Shown: positions 25,949-34,703 of the stretch, in pieces
How positions within the stretch are numbered: the stretch's first letter is position 1
How the letters are laid out: each line of letters starts with the position of its first letter
From: Rudanella lutea DSM 19387
GTDB taxonomy: Bacteria > Bacteroidota > Bacteroidia > Cytophagales > Spirosomataceae
Direction of reading: 5' to 3'
Length of the DNA stretch: 58,641 nt
Assembly (NCBI RefSeq): GCF_000383955.1
Contig: NZ_KB913014.1
Span: 239-58,879 of the forward strand
Position numbers and translations under genes: made by a program
Notes under the pieces: model-generated
The model's input: the letters and a program-made list of their open reading frames with translations, nothing else
What the model was told of the DNA's origin: nothing
Database searches by the model: none

Positions 25949-26971
25949 TTGTTCAATAAAAATGAAAATCACAAAATTTTGAACAAACAGGGACGTATAA
26001 TTGAACAAGCCGTTGAAGGGCTAGGTGATACCACCAATTTGCAGGTCCACTGGCAAGATGCTCACGTCGCCGGTTTCGACGGTTATCTATGCATCGACAC
26101 AGGCAGCAAAGCCGTCAGGCTGGCAACTCAGGTCAGGGGGCGAGCAATGGCACATCAATTGGATGAACTGAGTCAGTTGGGCAAGCCCAAATCCGAAACG
26201 TTGTTGCTGGCGGAACAGATACCTGATTCACTTAAACAAACAATGCGGCAAACCCAACAAAATTACCTCGACGGGGCTGGTAACTGTTACATACACGTTG
26301 GTAGTGTGCTGCTCATTGTGCAGGGGCGTAAGCTGGCTCGGACCCCGGCCGTAGCAAAACAGCCCTTCGGTAAAAGTGGCCTGCGCGTACTGTTCTCCCT
26401 ACTTATACAGCCCGACGTTATAAACCTAAGCGTACGTGAACTGGCGGAACAAACTGGCGTTTCGGTCGGCACAGCACAACAAACCATCGACTACCTCAAG
26501 AAGTCGGGCTACGTCGTCTCGGTGGATGCTAAACGAAAGAAACTAACTAAGCTCGATAAGCTACAGGAACAGTGGATCGGCCGGTACACAGCGGCCCTTA
26601 AACCGAGCCTGGCTATGGGCCGCTTTCGGCTACCTAAAAACCTCTACCCTGCCGACTGGCGACAGGTGACGTTACAACCCGGTACGTATTGGGGTGGGGA
26701 GCCTGCTGCGGATGCCCTCACGAACGACCTGCGCCCGGCTACGTTGACGCTATATACCGATCAGGATAAGGCGGGTTTGCTCAACACGTATAAGCTACTG
26801 CCCGACCCCGATGGCCCGGTAGAGGTAAATCGACTCTTTTGGCAACCTGACCATAGCGATAGCTTTACCGTACCGCCCTTATTAGTTTACGCCGACTTGC
26901 TGGCCATTGACGACCCGCGCACAACCGACATCGCCCGGCGCATCTACCAAGACTATATTGCTAATGCATAA
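25949..26971 (+). CDS. AbiEi-like antitoxin of a type IV toxin-antitoxin pair
   Basis: A 340-aa protein. Residues about 150-205 hold a winged helix (INLSVRELAEQTGVSVGTAQ, QTIDYLKKSGYVVSVDAKRK). The rest fits Bacteroidota proteins annotated as AbiEi-family antitoxins: a DNA-binding part that represses the operon plus a domain that neutralises the toxin without binding it. No ATG is available near the N-terminus; TTG at 25949, directly after a stop, or TTG at 25979 (LNKQGRIIEQAVEG, a more family-like beginning) must serve. The stop overlaps the partner gene by 8 bp. TGTTCAATAAA repeats at 25933 and 25950 could be operator half-sites. Confidence 0.72.
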   Translation: MFNKNENHKILNKQGRIIEQAVEGLGDTTNLQVHWQDAHVAGFDGYLCIDTGSKAVRLATQVRGRAMAHQLDELSQLGKPKSETLLLAEQIPDSLKQTMRQTQQNYLDGAGNCYIHVGSVLLIVQGRKLARTPAVAKQPFGKSGLRVLFSLLIQPDVINLSVRELAEQTGVSVGTAQQTIDYLKKSGYVVSVDAKRKKLTKLDKLQEQWIGRYTAALKPSLAMGRFRLPKNLYPADWRQVTLQPGTYWGGEPAADALTNDLRPATLTLYTDQDKAGLLNTYKLLPDPDGPVEVNRLFWQPDHSDSFTVPPLLVYADLLAIDDPRTTDIARRIYQDYIANA

Positions 26972-27803
26972 AATTACCTTCGAGCAGCTTCGGCAGGGTA
27001 ACCTTGCCGAACTGTTTGCCGTGCTGGAAACAGAACTCGTCGCCCAGGGCATCGACTTTTACCTGATCGGCGCCATTGCCCGCGACATCTGGCTAACGGC
27101 CCTTCACGACATTGAGCCGGGCCGCATCACCCGCGACCTCGACTTGGCTGTGCTACTGACCAATGAAGAGCAATACGAGCACCTGCGCGACCGGCTGATC
27201 GGTACGGGGCGGTTTATTGCCCGGCGCGACAACGCGTATACGCTTGTCTTTGAAGACGGGCGGCCTGTGGACCTGCTTCCGTTCGGAGCCTTGTCGATGG
27301 AGCAGTCAGTCAGTGTAGCGGGGCAGGGCCTGACGACAATTCGCGTGGATGGATTTCAGGAGGTGTACGAAGCAGGCACCGAGTCTGTCGAAATCGACAA
27401 TCAGCCGTTTCAGGTCTGTACGCTGGCCGGCATCGTGCTACTTAAATTAATTGCCTATGACGACCGCCCCGAACACCGCACGAAAGACATCCTCGACATC
27501 GGCGCGATTCTGCGGCACTATTTTGACATTACCGAAGATGACATTTACGAAAACCACATCGACCTGTTCAGCGACAACGAGTTCGACATCACGCTAACGG
27601 CCGCGCGGGTGTTGGGTCGTCAGATGGCCCCCATCGTTGCCCTCTCCGATGAGCTGCGCCAACGAATCGACCAGATTATCAACCACCAAATAAACTTAGG
27701 TGAGCAAAGTCCCGTCGCCGACCTGTTGGTACAGAATAGCCGCTGGTCAATCAGCTTCGCGTTGAATGTGCTGCGGCAGTTGCAGAGGGGAATGGGGGAG
27801 TAG
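26964..27803 (+). CDS. AbiEii-like nucleotidyltransferase toxin
   Basis: A 279-aa protein of the nucleotidyltransferase fold. IGAIARDIWL (about 32-41) stands in for the glycine/serine motif and RITRDLDLAV (about 54-63) supplies the D-x-D metal-binding pair. VDLLPFGAL (about 100) holds a likely third Asp, and the C-terminal half is helical. It corresponds to the toxin of AbiE-type pairs, which act by transferring nucleotides to RNA targets. The chosen ATG (26964) overlaps the antitoxin stop, giving translational coupling; a longer frame from 26907 would lie inside the antitoxin gene and has no similarity. Whether it aborts phage infection here is inference from the family. Confidence 0.75.
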   Translation: MHKITFEQLRQGNLAELFAVLETELVAQGIDFYLIGAIARDIWLTALHDIEPGRITRDLDLAVLLTNEEQYEHLRDRLIGTGRFIARRDNAYTLVFEDGRPVDLLPFGALSMEQSVSVAGQGLTTIRVDGFQEVYEAGTESVEIDNQPFQVCTLAGIVLLKLIAYDDRPEHRTKDILDIGAILRHYFDITEDDIYENHIDLFSDNEFDITLTAARVLGRQMAPIVALSDELRQRIDQIINHQINLGEQSPVADLLVQNSRWSISFALNVLRQLQRGMGE

Positions 27804-27862
27804 TATAGTGTAGAAAAGACATTTCATCAAAATTCGTCTTTACGGTGAGTTGGGTTGTGTTT

Positions 27863-28584
27863 TTAATTGTATGATAAGTTTCCATTGCGCTGGTGAACGA
27901 CCATTTTGAGGGCAAACCAATGGTTCTTGACCTTCTTGGAAAAACTCGTCGTTCGTCGGTGCAGTCGCTTGCACGTATTTTGTAATGACGTATTTACGCC
28001 CTCGATAGCTTTCGTGAACCGCTTGCCAATCAAGTGTTGATAATAAGGCAACACCTCTTTGAAGGCACTTCACGCATCAGTACACCACCAGTCTACCTCG
28101 ATGCCTTCCAGCCGCTTGAGGAGGTCTTTGACCTGTTTAGCACTGCGTTTGCCCGCCGTCATGGCTAAAATCTCATCCGTGTCAGCACAGTACGCATACA
28201 GAATCCAGACTTTTTCTGCTTGTGGCCCACAAAGCTGTACAACTCGTCGATTTGCACCCGATGATACCGTTGGTGAGCCGGTTTGATCTGGATGCACTCG
28301 CCCACGCCCAGCAGCGTTCGCAAGACACAGCCCAGGCTTACCGAGAGGATGTTGCTAATATCCCGAATGCCATTCCCGTTGACTAACATTTTCACAATGA
28401 GTTGTTTAACCTCTGATTGGCACCCTCGATAAAGGTATTCGGGCTGGAACTGTTTGCCGCAGTTTCGGCAGAGGCAGTTCTGGGTTTGATTCGTTTTATG
28501 CCCATTTCTGACGATGTTTGTGGCATAGCAGTGTGGGCAGTAGAAGTTCGTCTTGATGCTCGGGCGGCCCCGTTCGATCATCAA
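27863..28584 (-). pseudogene. IS1-family transposase, inactivated
   Basis: The N-terminal part has a zinc-finger pattern (FYCPHCYATNIVRNGHKTNQ, QNCLCRNCGKQF) and a helix-turn-helix (GNGIRDISNILSVSLGCVLR), as in IS1 InsA. The catalytic part continues IDELYSFVGHKQKK, then in another frame VWILYAYCADTDEILAM and VDWWCTDA, followed by an in-frame TGA where TGG would be expected, then LPYYQHLIGKRFTKAIEGVN. So there is one frameshift (about 28215, in a run of five A) and one nonsense codon. I could not define the element's ends with confidence; GTGTAGAAAAGACA near 27810 and a similar inverted sequence near 28625 are candidates. Confidence 0.85.
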
Positions 28585-28619
28585 GCCAAAGTTCGCTCAC
28601 GCTGCTTTCTTGTTTTTCT

Positions 28620-29053
28620 CTACCAGGCCTTATCATACAATTGAGTACACAACCGATGCCGGTTGTGCAGCAACAATATAAATGGGTATCGGTTTACAAA
28701 GTCACCGTACTGGTAGCCCTCCAATTTATCTGTATCGCCAAGGTTGTCACAACCTTGGCGATAACCAAACAAAAGGGCAAGTTTCCGACTCATGCTTAAC
28801 CGATTGAATTGATTGGTGTGTTGAAAGAATACGCTACAAAAAAGTCGATTTGCAGTATTCACTGGCAGGATACTCTCCCTAACCCAGATGAGCTGGTTAG
28901 GCAAGATCAGCAAGACCAGTAAAAATGGTTGTAACAACCGTAATCTGTATACCACATTCATTAAACAGAATTCAGACTTTTGTTAGGGCTTTTCTCCTCT
29001 TGGAATACCCCCTTTAACACTTACTGAATCGAACAATAACAAACCCGAATGCT
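28620..29053. other. Gene-free upstream region of the oxidoreductase operon
   Basis: No convincing gene. It holds a perfect 31-bp palindrome (28733-28763: 15-base arms starting TATCGCCAAGG, one central base) and one copy of the TGGT...CCGTAATCT motif (28926-28953) that recurs near the AraC gene. The minus-strand frame at 28620-28961 has no recognisable content. Confidence 0.55.
28926..28953 (+). promoter_or_regulatory. Candidate AraC-regulator operator upstream of the oxidoreductase genes
   Basis: A 28-bp element beginning TGGTTGTAACAACCG and ending TAATCTGTATACC, 100 bp before the first oxidoreductase gene. Close copies occur at 32896-32923 (upstream of the AraC gene) and 34444-34471. Binding by the AraC protein is inferred from this distribution. 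Confidence 0.5.
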
Positions 29054-29509
29054 GTGGCTATATTCAATCTAAACGTTAACGGTAAAACCAGGCGGGTGGA
29101 CGTTGACCCCGCAACGCCCGTCCTTTGGGTCCTGCGCGACTATCTCGACCTTACGGGTACCAAATACGGCTGCGGTATGGCGCAATGTGGTGCCTGTACC
29201 GTACACCTGAACGGCACAGCGGTTCGTTCCTGCCAATTGCCGGTTTCTGTTGTGGGAAAACAAAGCATCACGACCATCGAAGGGCTTTCGGCTACTGGCG
29301 ACCACCCCGTGCAAAAAGCTTGGATCGATCACGACGTGGCCCAGTGTGGTTACTGCCAGGCCGGGCAGATTATGAGTGCGGCTTCGCTGCTGAAAAGTAA
29401 TCCAAAGCCTACCGACGAAGATATTGACAACGCCATGTCAGGAAATATTTGTCGCTGCGGCACGTACCTCCGCATTAAGGAAGCTATCAAATCAGCCGCC
29501 GGCATGTAA
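29054..29509 (+). CDS. [2Fe-2S] subunit of a molybdenum hydroxylase (isoquinoline oxidoreductase alpha-like)
   Basis: A 151-aa protein with both iron-sulfur clusters of the xanthine-oxidase family small subunit. The plant-ferredoxin-type cluster uses C40, C45, C48 and C60 ([17 protein letters not shown]) and the alpha-helical cluster uses C98, C101, C133 and C135 ([19 protein letters not shown]). It passes electrons from the molybdenum subunit encoded next door. The start is GTG at 29054; the ATG at 29049 is out of frame. The 35-bp gap to the next gene and the paired function indicate an operon. Location is periplasmic if it travels with the Tat-exported partner, as it has no signal of its own. 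Confidence 0.92.
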   Translation: MAIFNLNVNGKTRRVDVDPATPVLWVLRDYLDLTGTKYGCGMAQCGACTVHLNGTAVRSCQLPVSVVGKQSITTIEGLSATGDHPVQKAWIDHDVAQCGYCQAGQIMSAASLLKSNPKPTDEDIDNAMSGNICRCGTYLRIKEAIKSAAGM

Positions 29510-29544
29510 TCGCCTGCTGGGCTGTCATAAACACAACCTCGACC

Positions 29545-31806
29545 GTGAATACTACTAAAAAGACATATGACAGGCGATCGTTCCTAAAGGCCTCCCTGCT
29601 TTCAGGTGGGGGGCTGATGCTTAGTGTAAGCTGGTTATCGAACGCAAAAGCGGCCTCCGACAAACGGGAAGCCCTCAACGCGCCTGGGCAATGGGTGCAA
29701 CTGAATGGGTATATCCAGATTACGCCCGATAATCAGATCAAACTGATTTGCCCGAACCCGGAATTTGGGCAAAACGTACTGACTTCCTTACCCATGATGG
29801 TGGCCGAAGAACTCGACGCCGACTGGAAGGCTGTAGTGGTGGAGATGGGACCACACGACAATACCAAGCTGGGACCACAGTTTACTGGCGGCAGCAATTC
29901 CGTGCGCATGTACTGGAAACCCCTGCGTGAAGCGGGAGCCGCTGTCCGCCAAATGTTGTGCGAAGCGGCCGCCCAAACCTGGAATGTGCCCGTTGGTGAA
30001 GTCACGACCAAAGCGGGTGTCCTCTATCACGCCAGTGGTAAATCGGCGAAGTATGGTGAAATGGCCTCAAAAGCCGCTGCTCTCCCCGTGCCTAAAGGCG
30101 TGAAGTTAAAAGCGCCCAGCGATTTTACGATCGTCAGAAAATCGACCCGGAATGTCGAAGGGAAAAAAATAGTCACTGGTCAACCTCTTTTTGGCCTTGA
30201 TTATCGGGTGGATGGGATGCTCATCGCCATGATTCAGCATCCGCCCGCTTTCGGGATGAAGTTGAAATCCTTCGATGCGTCGCAGGCCCTGAAAATGCCC
30301 GGTATCAAAGACGTGTTCAGTCTGAAATTGTACGAGGACGGTTTTGAGCAGGGAGGTTTCGATACGCGCACGTTCAACGATCTGCTGGTGGTAGTGGGCA
30401 AAAGCACCTGGGAGGTCATAAATGCCCGCAAAAAGCTAAAGGTAGAATGGGCACCGGCAGGTGACACAAAAGATACAGTGATGGGTCGGGGCGGTAAACG
30501 GGAGGTTACGGTGCCGGGTGCGCTGGAAAGTACAGACGCACAGTTCCGGAAAATGCAGGAGTATGCCCAGAAACCGGCGCAACAGTTACGCAAAGACGGT
30601 GATCCCGAAACGGCCTTCAGGAACGCAGCTCAGATTATTGAGCGCACCTATAATGCTCCGTTCCTGGCCCACAACTGTATGGAGCCCATGAACTTTTTCG
30701 CCCATGTGACGGAGGAGAAAGCCCTCGTAGCCGGTCCCTTACAGGCACCCGGCTGGATAGAACCGACGCTGGCAAAGCTGCTGGGGCTTCCTGCCGAGAA
30801 AATCGAAATTCAAATGACCCGGATGGGTGGCGGGTTTGGTCGACGCGCCTACGGCCAGTATGTCTACGAAGCGGCTCTGATTTCCCGGCACGTCAAAGCG
30901 CCTATCAAATTGATGTACACGCGCGAAGATGACATGACCTATGGCATTTATCGCCCCATGTACACGGCGACCTACCGGGCCGCGCTGGACAAAGACAAGA
31001 ACCTGATCGCTTTTCATGTGAAAGGGGGCGGTATTCCCGAAAACCCGATTCACGCCAACCGCTTCCCGGCCGGGGCCGTGGACAATTACCTGGCCGAGGG
31101 TTGGGAAATTCCCTCAAACATCACCATTGGGGCTTTCCGGGCTCCGCGTTCCAACTTCAACGCAGCCGCTGAGCAATCGTTTCTCGACGAAGTAGCCGAG
31201 GCCATGGATAAAGACCCCATTGAGTTCCGGCTGGAACTGCTGAAACGGGCAAAAGAAGCTCCGGTAGGCAAAAACAACGAATATGATGCCGACCGGTATG
31301 CCGGCGTGTTGAAACGGGTTCGCGATACATCAAACTGGGGTAAGCCGGGCAGTGAGAAATACAATCGGGGTGTAGCGGCTTATTTCTGCCATAACTCCTA
31401 TGCAGCCCACGTGGTGGATATGGTCACCCGCGATAGCGAGCCGTATGTAGAACGGGTCTTCAGTGCGGTGGACTGCGGCATTGTCGTGAATCCCGATGCG
31501 GCCAAAAATATGGTGCAGGGCGCCGTCGTGGATGGCATCGGGAATGCGATGTATGGTTCGCTGACGCATAAAAATGGTGCGGCCCAGCAAAGCAACTTCC
31601 ATAACTACCGGATGATTCGGCACAACGAAGCCCCCAAACGAATCGAGGTTTCCTTCGTAGAAAACGACATTGATCCTACGGGCCTCGGCGAACCGCCTTT
31701 CCCGCCGGTGTTTGGGGCTGTAGCCAATGCATTGTACAAAAACCGGGGCAAGCGATTCTACAATCAGCCCTTCCGGCCAGAGTTAGACAAGCAAACGCAA
31801 GGGTAA
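29545..31806 (+). CDS. Molybdopterin-binding large subunit of an aldehyde/isoquinoline-type oxidoreductase
   Basis: A 753-aa protein starting with a twin-arginine signal (DRRSFLKASLLSGGGLMLSV, ending near NAKA), so it is folded with cofactor before export. Residues about 55-180 and 210-330 form the first half; NAPFLAHNCMEPMNFFAHV and RMGGGFGRRAYGQYVYEAAL are cofactor-binding segments, and GLGEPPFPPVFGAVANALY near the C-terminus contains the catalytic-type Glu of the family (G-x-G-E-x). This is the IorB arrangement (one polypeptide, Tat exported) rather than the three-subunit CO dehydrogenase type. The start is GTG 29545. The substrate is an aldehyde or N-heterocycle; the sequence does not say which. 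A strong terminator follows. Confidence 0.92.
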   Translation: MNTTKKTYDRRSFLKASLLSGGGLMLSVSWLSNAKAASDKREALNAPGQWVQLNGYIQITPDNQIKLICPNPEFGQNVLTSLPMMVAEELDADWKAVVVEMGPHDNTKLGPQFTGGSNSVRMYWKPLREAGAAVRQMLCEAAAQTWNVPVGEVTTKAGVLYHASGKSAKYGEMASKAAALPVPKGVKLKAPSDFTIVRKSTRNVEGKKIVTGQPLFGLDYRVDGMLIAMIQHPPAFGMKLKSFDASQALKMPGIKDVFSLKLYEDGFEQGGFDTRTFNDLLVVVGKSTWEVINARKKLKVEWAPAGDTKDTVMGRGGKREVTVPGALESTDAQFRKMQEYAQKPAQQLRKDGDPETAFRNAAQIIERTYNAPFLAHNCMEPMNFFAHVTEEKALVAGPLQAPGWIEPTLAKLLGLPAEKIEIQMTRMGGGFGRRAYGQYVYEAALISRHVKAPIKLMYTREDDMTYGIYRPMYTATYRAALDKDKNLIAFHVKGGGIPENPIHANRFPAGAVDNYLAEGWEIPSNITIGAFRAPRSNFNAAAEQSFLDEVAEAMDKDPIEFRLELLKRAKEAPVGKNNEYDADRYAGVLKRVRDTSNWGKPGSEKYNRGVAAYFCHNSYAAHVVDMVTRDSEPYVERVFSAVDCGIVVNPDAAKNMVQGAVVDGIGNAMYGSLTHKNGAAQQSNFHNYRMIRHNEAPKRIEVSFVENDIDPTGLGEPPFPPVFGAVANALYKNRGKRFYNQPFRPELDKQTQG

Positions 31807-31822
31807 GCGGACGCCACCGTGT

Positions 31823-31862
31823 ACGGTCCAACCAGAATTCTATCTGGTTGGACCGTTGCTTT
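31823..31862 (+). terminator. Rho-independent terminator of the oxidoreductase operon
   Basis: Perfect 14-bp stem (ACGGTCCAACCAGA and its complement, loop of six bases) followed by TGCTTTTT. It lies 16 bp after the large-subunit stop. Confidence 0.9.
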
Positions 31863-31918
31863 TTAGAAGTATATATTACCGCACATTCGTACCAGAAAAG
31901 CCCGACAAAGCCGACTTT

Positions 31919-32815
31919 TTAGTTCAGGTTTCGGTACTCGTTGGGCGACTGCCCGACCCGTTGCTTGAACACGCGGATGAAATGCTGAGGATATTTGAAC
32001 CCCAGATCATGGGCAATTTGACTCACGGATTTACTTTGGTCAAACATGCGCTCTTTGGCAACGTCAATCAGTTTCGCCTGGATGTAGTCCTGGGCCGTCT
32101 GACCGGTTTCCTTTTTGACCAGATCCCCAAAATAATTTGCCGATAAATGGAGCTGATCGGCACAGTAGGCTACCGAGGGAAGGCCCACCGTCTGCGGCTT
32201 ATCGCTCTCAAAATATGTATTCAGTAACCCCTCAAATCGCTCCAGTACGCCGGAGTTGACGTGGTTGCGGGTAATGAACTGCCGTTCGTAGAACCGGGTG
32301 CAGTAATTCAGAAACAGTTCGATGTTGGAGACGATGAGCCGTTTGCTGTGCTTATCGATGGCATGTTCCAGTTCGTAATCAATCTTGGACAGACAGTCGA
32401 GCACCATGTCCCGTTCGCGTCCGGAGAGGTGCAAGGCTTCATTGGATTGGTAGCTAAAGAATGTGTACTCCCCAATATGCCGACCCAGTTGTGTCCCGTG
32501 GATCAGATCGGGGTGAAAGACAAGTGCGTATCCCTTGGGTTGGTAGGTTTCGCCGTTGCTGTTGACACCAGCTACCTGTCCCGGTCCCAGAAACACCAGC
32601 GTCCCTTCCTGATAGTCGTATGTATGGCGGCCGTACACCAAATCTCCGCATTTGACGTCTTTGAAGAAGATCGTATAAAAGCCAAAATACATCCGGGAAC
32701 CCTGTCGGGGGGCAGCCTTTGACAGGTCAACGACGCTCACCAGCGGGTGGCGGGTTTCGTTGTTGTTGAAGCTGTTGTAGTCGGCGATAGTCTCAAATCG
32801 GCGCAGCGTATCCAT
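31919..32815 (-). CDS. AraC-family transcriptional regulator
   Basis: A 298-aa protein with an N-terminal cupin-like sensor (about 20-175, including YQEGTLVFLGPGQVAGVNSN) and a C-terminal double helix-turn-helix (about 195-298: VAYCADQLHLSANYFGDLVK, KETGQTAQDYIQAKLIDVAK, SVSQIAHDLGFKYPQHFIRV, FKQRVGQSPNEYR). It is convergent with the oxidoreductase operon and ends 113 bp from it. This gene pair is common in Cytophagales, where the regulator probably senses the substrate or a redox-active compound. A repeated 28-bp element upstream of both units is a good operator candidate. Confidence 0.9.
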   Translation of the reverse strand: MDTLRRFETIADYNSFNNNETRHPLVSVVDLSKAAPRQGSRMYFGFYTIFFKDVKCGDLVYGRHTYDYQEGTLVFLGPGQVAGVNSNGETYQPKGYALVFHPDLIHGTQLGRHIGEYTFFSYQSNEALHLSGRERDMVLDCLSKIDYELEHAIDKHSKRLIVSNIELFLNYCTRFYERQFITRNHVNSGVLERFEGLLNTYFESDKPQTVGLPSVAYCADQLHLSANYFGDLVKKETGQTAQDYIQAKLIDVAKERMFDQSKSVSQIAHDLGFKYPQHFIRVFKQRVGQSPNEYRNLN

Positions 32816-32895
32816 ACCAGTATCGACGTTGTCTGAATCAAATTTACGGGTTATATGCCACCCTGCGCTAACCTACCATCCAACATCTGTAATCT

Positions 32896-32923
32896 TGGTA
32901 GTGACTCCCGTAATCTGTATACC
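32896..32923 (+). promoter_or_regulatory. Candidate AraC operator upstream of the regulator gene
   Basis: A 28-bp element beginning TGGTAGTGACTCC and ending CGTAATCTGTATACC, 80 bp upstream of the regulator's start and facing away from it. It matches 28926-28953 at 23 of 28 positions by eye, including the whole 15-base 3' part. Confidence 0.5.
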
Positions 32924-33094
32924 CGTTAGGCAGAAAGTAAGGAGAGCTTTACAACGTTTGGTCGTTAGCTCATCAGGAATGGCAGGCATAGGCCCTATGC
33001 TCAAAGTTTAATTTATAGTATTTATTTTAAAGTACTATATTAATTTTATGGTATTACTTTTCAAGAAACGCTAAAAAATAGAAATTTAGCCTAT

Positions 33095-34390
33095 ATGTTC
33101 AGAAGCAAGCTACAACAGCTACGAGAATGGAAAGATAAACCTGAGCGTAAGCCGCTCATCCTGAATGGAGCAAGACAGGTGGGAAAATCCTGGCTGATTC
33201 GTGAGTTGGGGCGTGACCAGTTTAACGGGCAGATGCTGGAAATCAATTTTGAGCGCAGCCCCGAATTTTGTCGGGTATTTGCCCAAAACCTCGACCCCCG
33301 ACGTATTCTCCGTGAGTTAATGCTGCTGACCGGTCAAACTCTGGAAGCAGGTAGGCATCTATTGTTTTTCGACGAGATTCAGGCGTGTCCAGCCGCGCTT
33401 ATGAGTCTGCGGTATTTCTACGAAGAACTGCCGCAATTACACCTGATTGCGGCTGGGTCGTTACTCGATTTTACGTTTCGGAACATTCCCTATCCGGTTG
33501 GCCGGGTAGAGTTCGACACGCTTCACCCGCTGACGTTTGCTGAGTTTCTGCTGGCACGGGACAAAGCGATGTTGCTCGACGTGATACGAAGCGACGAACC
33601 CGTATCGGCCGTAGTCGAAAACCTGATCTACGACGAATTACAACAGTACTTCATTGTGGGCGGTATGCCTGAATGTGTGAAGCAGTACGTTGACAAAGAG
33701 AGTTTTACGTCAGTAATCGCGTTGCAGCAAGACCTACTCTATGCGTTCCGGCAGGATTTTCGAAAATACCAACCGCAGGTTAATACTGACTGTCTGAACG
33801 ATGTACTACAAAACAGCATTCAACTGATTGGTAGCCAGACGCAGTACAGTAAACTGTCGGACCGGTTCAGCAACCCGACCATTAAACAGGGACATACTGT
33901 ATTGTGCCTGGCCCGGTTGCTCCATCGAATCAACAATGTGAGCATCGCCGGTTTACCGCTGACTCCTTCGGGTCGCCAGTTTAAAACGTTTTTTCTGGAT
34001 ATTGGCCTGATGATGAGCCTGTCAAGGTTCGACTACACCAATGCTTACGTCAACAAAACGCTGCCTGGAAGCTACGAAGGCCGATTGGCCGAGCAATTTG
34101 TGGCTCAACAACTGCTGGCGACCAATCAGGAGGTGTGCTACTGGGCCAGAACTGAACCCGGCACCAATGCTGAAGTTGATTTTGTCACGACACAACAGGG
34201 TCGAATTGTTCCAATTGAGGTTAAAGCAGGGGCAAAAGGCGGATTGAAAAGCCTGCATTATTTGCTGGCAACGCATCCGCACATCCCGGAGGCAATGGTG
34301 TTTGGCCGGTTTCGGGAGGGAATCGAAAAGCAACTACGGTTTATGCCAATCTACAAAGCCGGTATTGATCCGTTGACGCCAACTCCGTGA
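33095..34390 (+). CDS. AAA-type ATPase with DUF4143 domain
   Basis: A 431-aa protein. The N-terminal ATPase domain has Walker A GARQVGKS (about 26-33), Walker B LLFFDEIQ (about 90-97) and sensor LIAAGSLLDF. The C-terminal DUF4143 domain ends in a PD-(D/E)XK-like motif (NAEVDFVTTQQGRIVPIEVK, with D and E-V-K). This architecture is extremely common on mobile DNA of Bacteroidota and archaea, but its function is not established; a role in DNA processing or defence is often suggested. It stands alone on the plus strand with A+T-rich sequence upstream. Confidence 0.88.
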   Translation: MFRSKLQQLREWKDKPERKPLILNGARQVGKSWLIRELGRDQFNGQMLEINFERSPEFCRVFAQNLDPRRILRELMLLTGQTLEAGRHLLFFDEIQACPAALMSLRYFYEELPQLHLIAAGSLLDFTFRNIPYPVGRVEFDTLHPLTFAEFLLARDKAMLLDVIRSDEPVSAVVENLIYDELQQYFIVGGMPECVKQYVDKESFTSVIALQQDLLYAFRQDFRKYQPQVNTDCLNDVLQNSIQLIGSQTQYSKLSDRFSNPTIKQGHTVLCLARLLHRINNVSIAGLPLTPSGRQFKTFFLDIGLMMSLSRFDYTNAYVNKTLPGSYEGRLAEQFVAQQLLATNQEVCYWARTEPGTNAEVDFVTTQQGRIVPIEVKAGAKGGLKSLHYLLATHPHIPEAMVFGRFREGIEKQLRFMPIYKAGIDPLTPTP

Positions 34391-34443
34391 AATTTTCTCG
34401 TTTGGCATACGTTGGTGAACCGAGTCTGCCAATCTGAAAATAA

Positions 34444-34471
34444 TGGTATTGATCCCCGTAATCTATAATAG
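34444..34471 (+). promoter_or_regulatory. Third copy of the candidate AraC operator
   Basis: An element beginning TGGTATTGATCCCC and ending CGTAATCTATAATAG, 37 bp before the ATG of a truncated secreted-protein gene. It shares TGGT and CCGTAATCT with the two other copies. Confidence 0.42.
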
Positions 34472-34508
34472 GCCGACCTTTGCGCTGTAAATAGCAAACA
34501 CCTGAACC

Positions 34509-34601
34509 ATGAAAACGATCACCTCCCTTGTCGCCCTGACGATGACCGCCCTAAACAGTCATTCGCTGGAAGCGCAAACCCGGATTGAGCAGCTTACTTA
34601 A
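34509..34601 (+). pseudogene. Truncated secreted-protein gene (signal peptide only)
   Basis: Thirty codons encode a clean signal peptide (MKTITSLVALTMTALNSHSL, EAQ cleavage region) and seven residues of mature protein before a stop at 34599-34601. The rest of the gene is missing; sequence from 34602 leads into the RES/Xre promoter. It looks like the 5' end of a gene once controlled by the AraC-type site just upstream and cut off when the toxin-antitoxin module arrived. Confidence 0.5.
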
Positions 34602-34655
34602 CCGGCCTACCATGTTATGGTAAGCGCGTAGACTATACAAAACAGGACAAGGAAC

Positions 34656-34686
34656 TTGACGGAATGAACTTTTGTAGTTACCTTAG
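34656..34686 (+). promoter_or_regulatory. Candidate promoter of the RES/Xre operon
   Basis: TTG at 34656-34658 and TACCTTAG at 34679-34686 are separated by 20 bp, a near match to the Bacteroidota -33/-7 pattern. The start codon of the antitoxin follows 17 bp later. One or two positions differ from consensus. Confidence 0.4.
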
Positions 34687-34703
34687 TCTAAAACTTCACT
34701 GCC

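Noticed and set aside
28620-28961. 113-codon minus-strand ORF before the oxidoreductase genes
   Set aside because: Hydrophobic but no family; it runs through a perfect palindrome and the candidate AraC operator.
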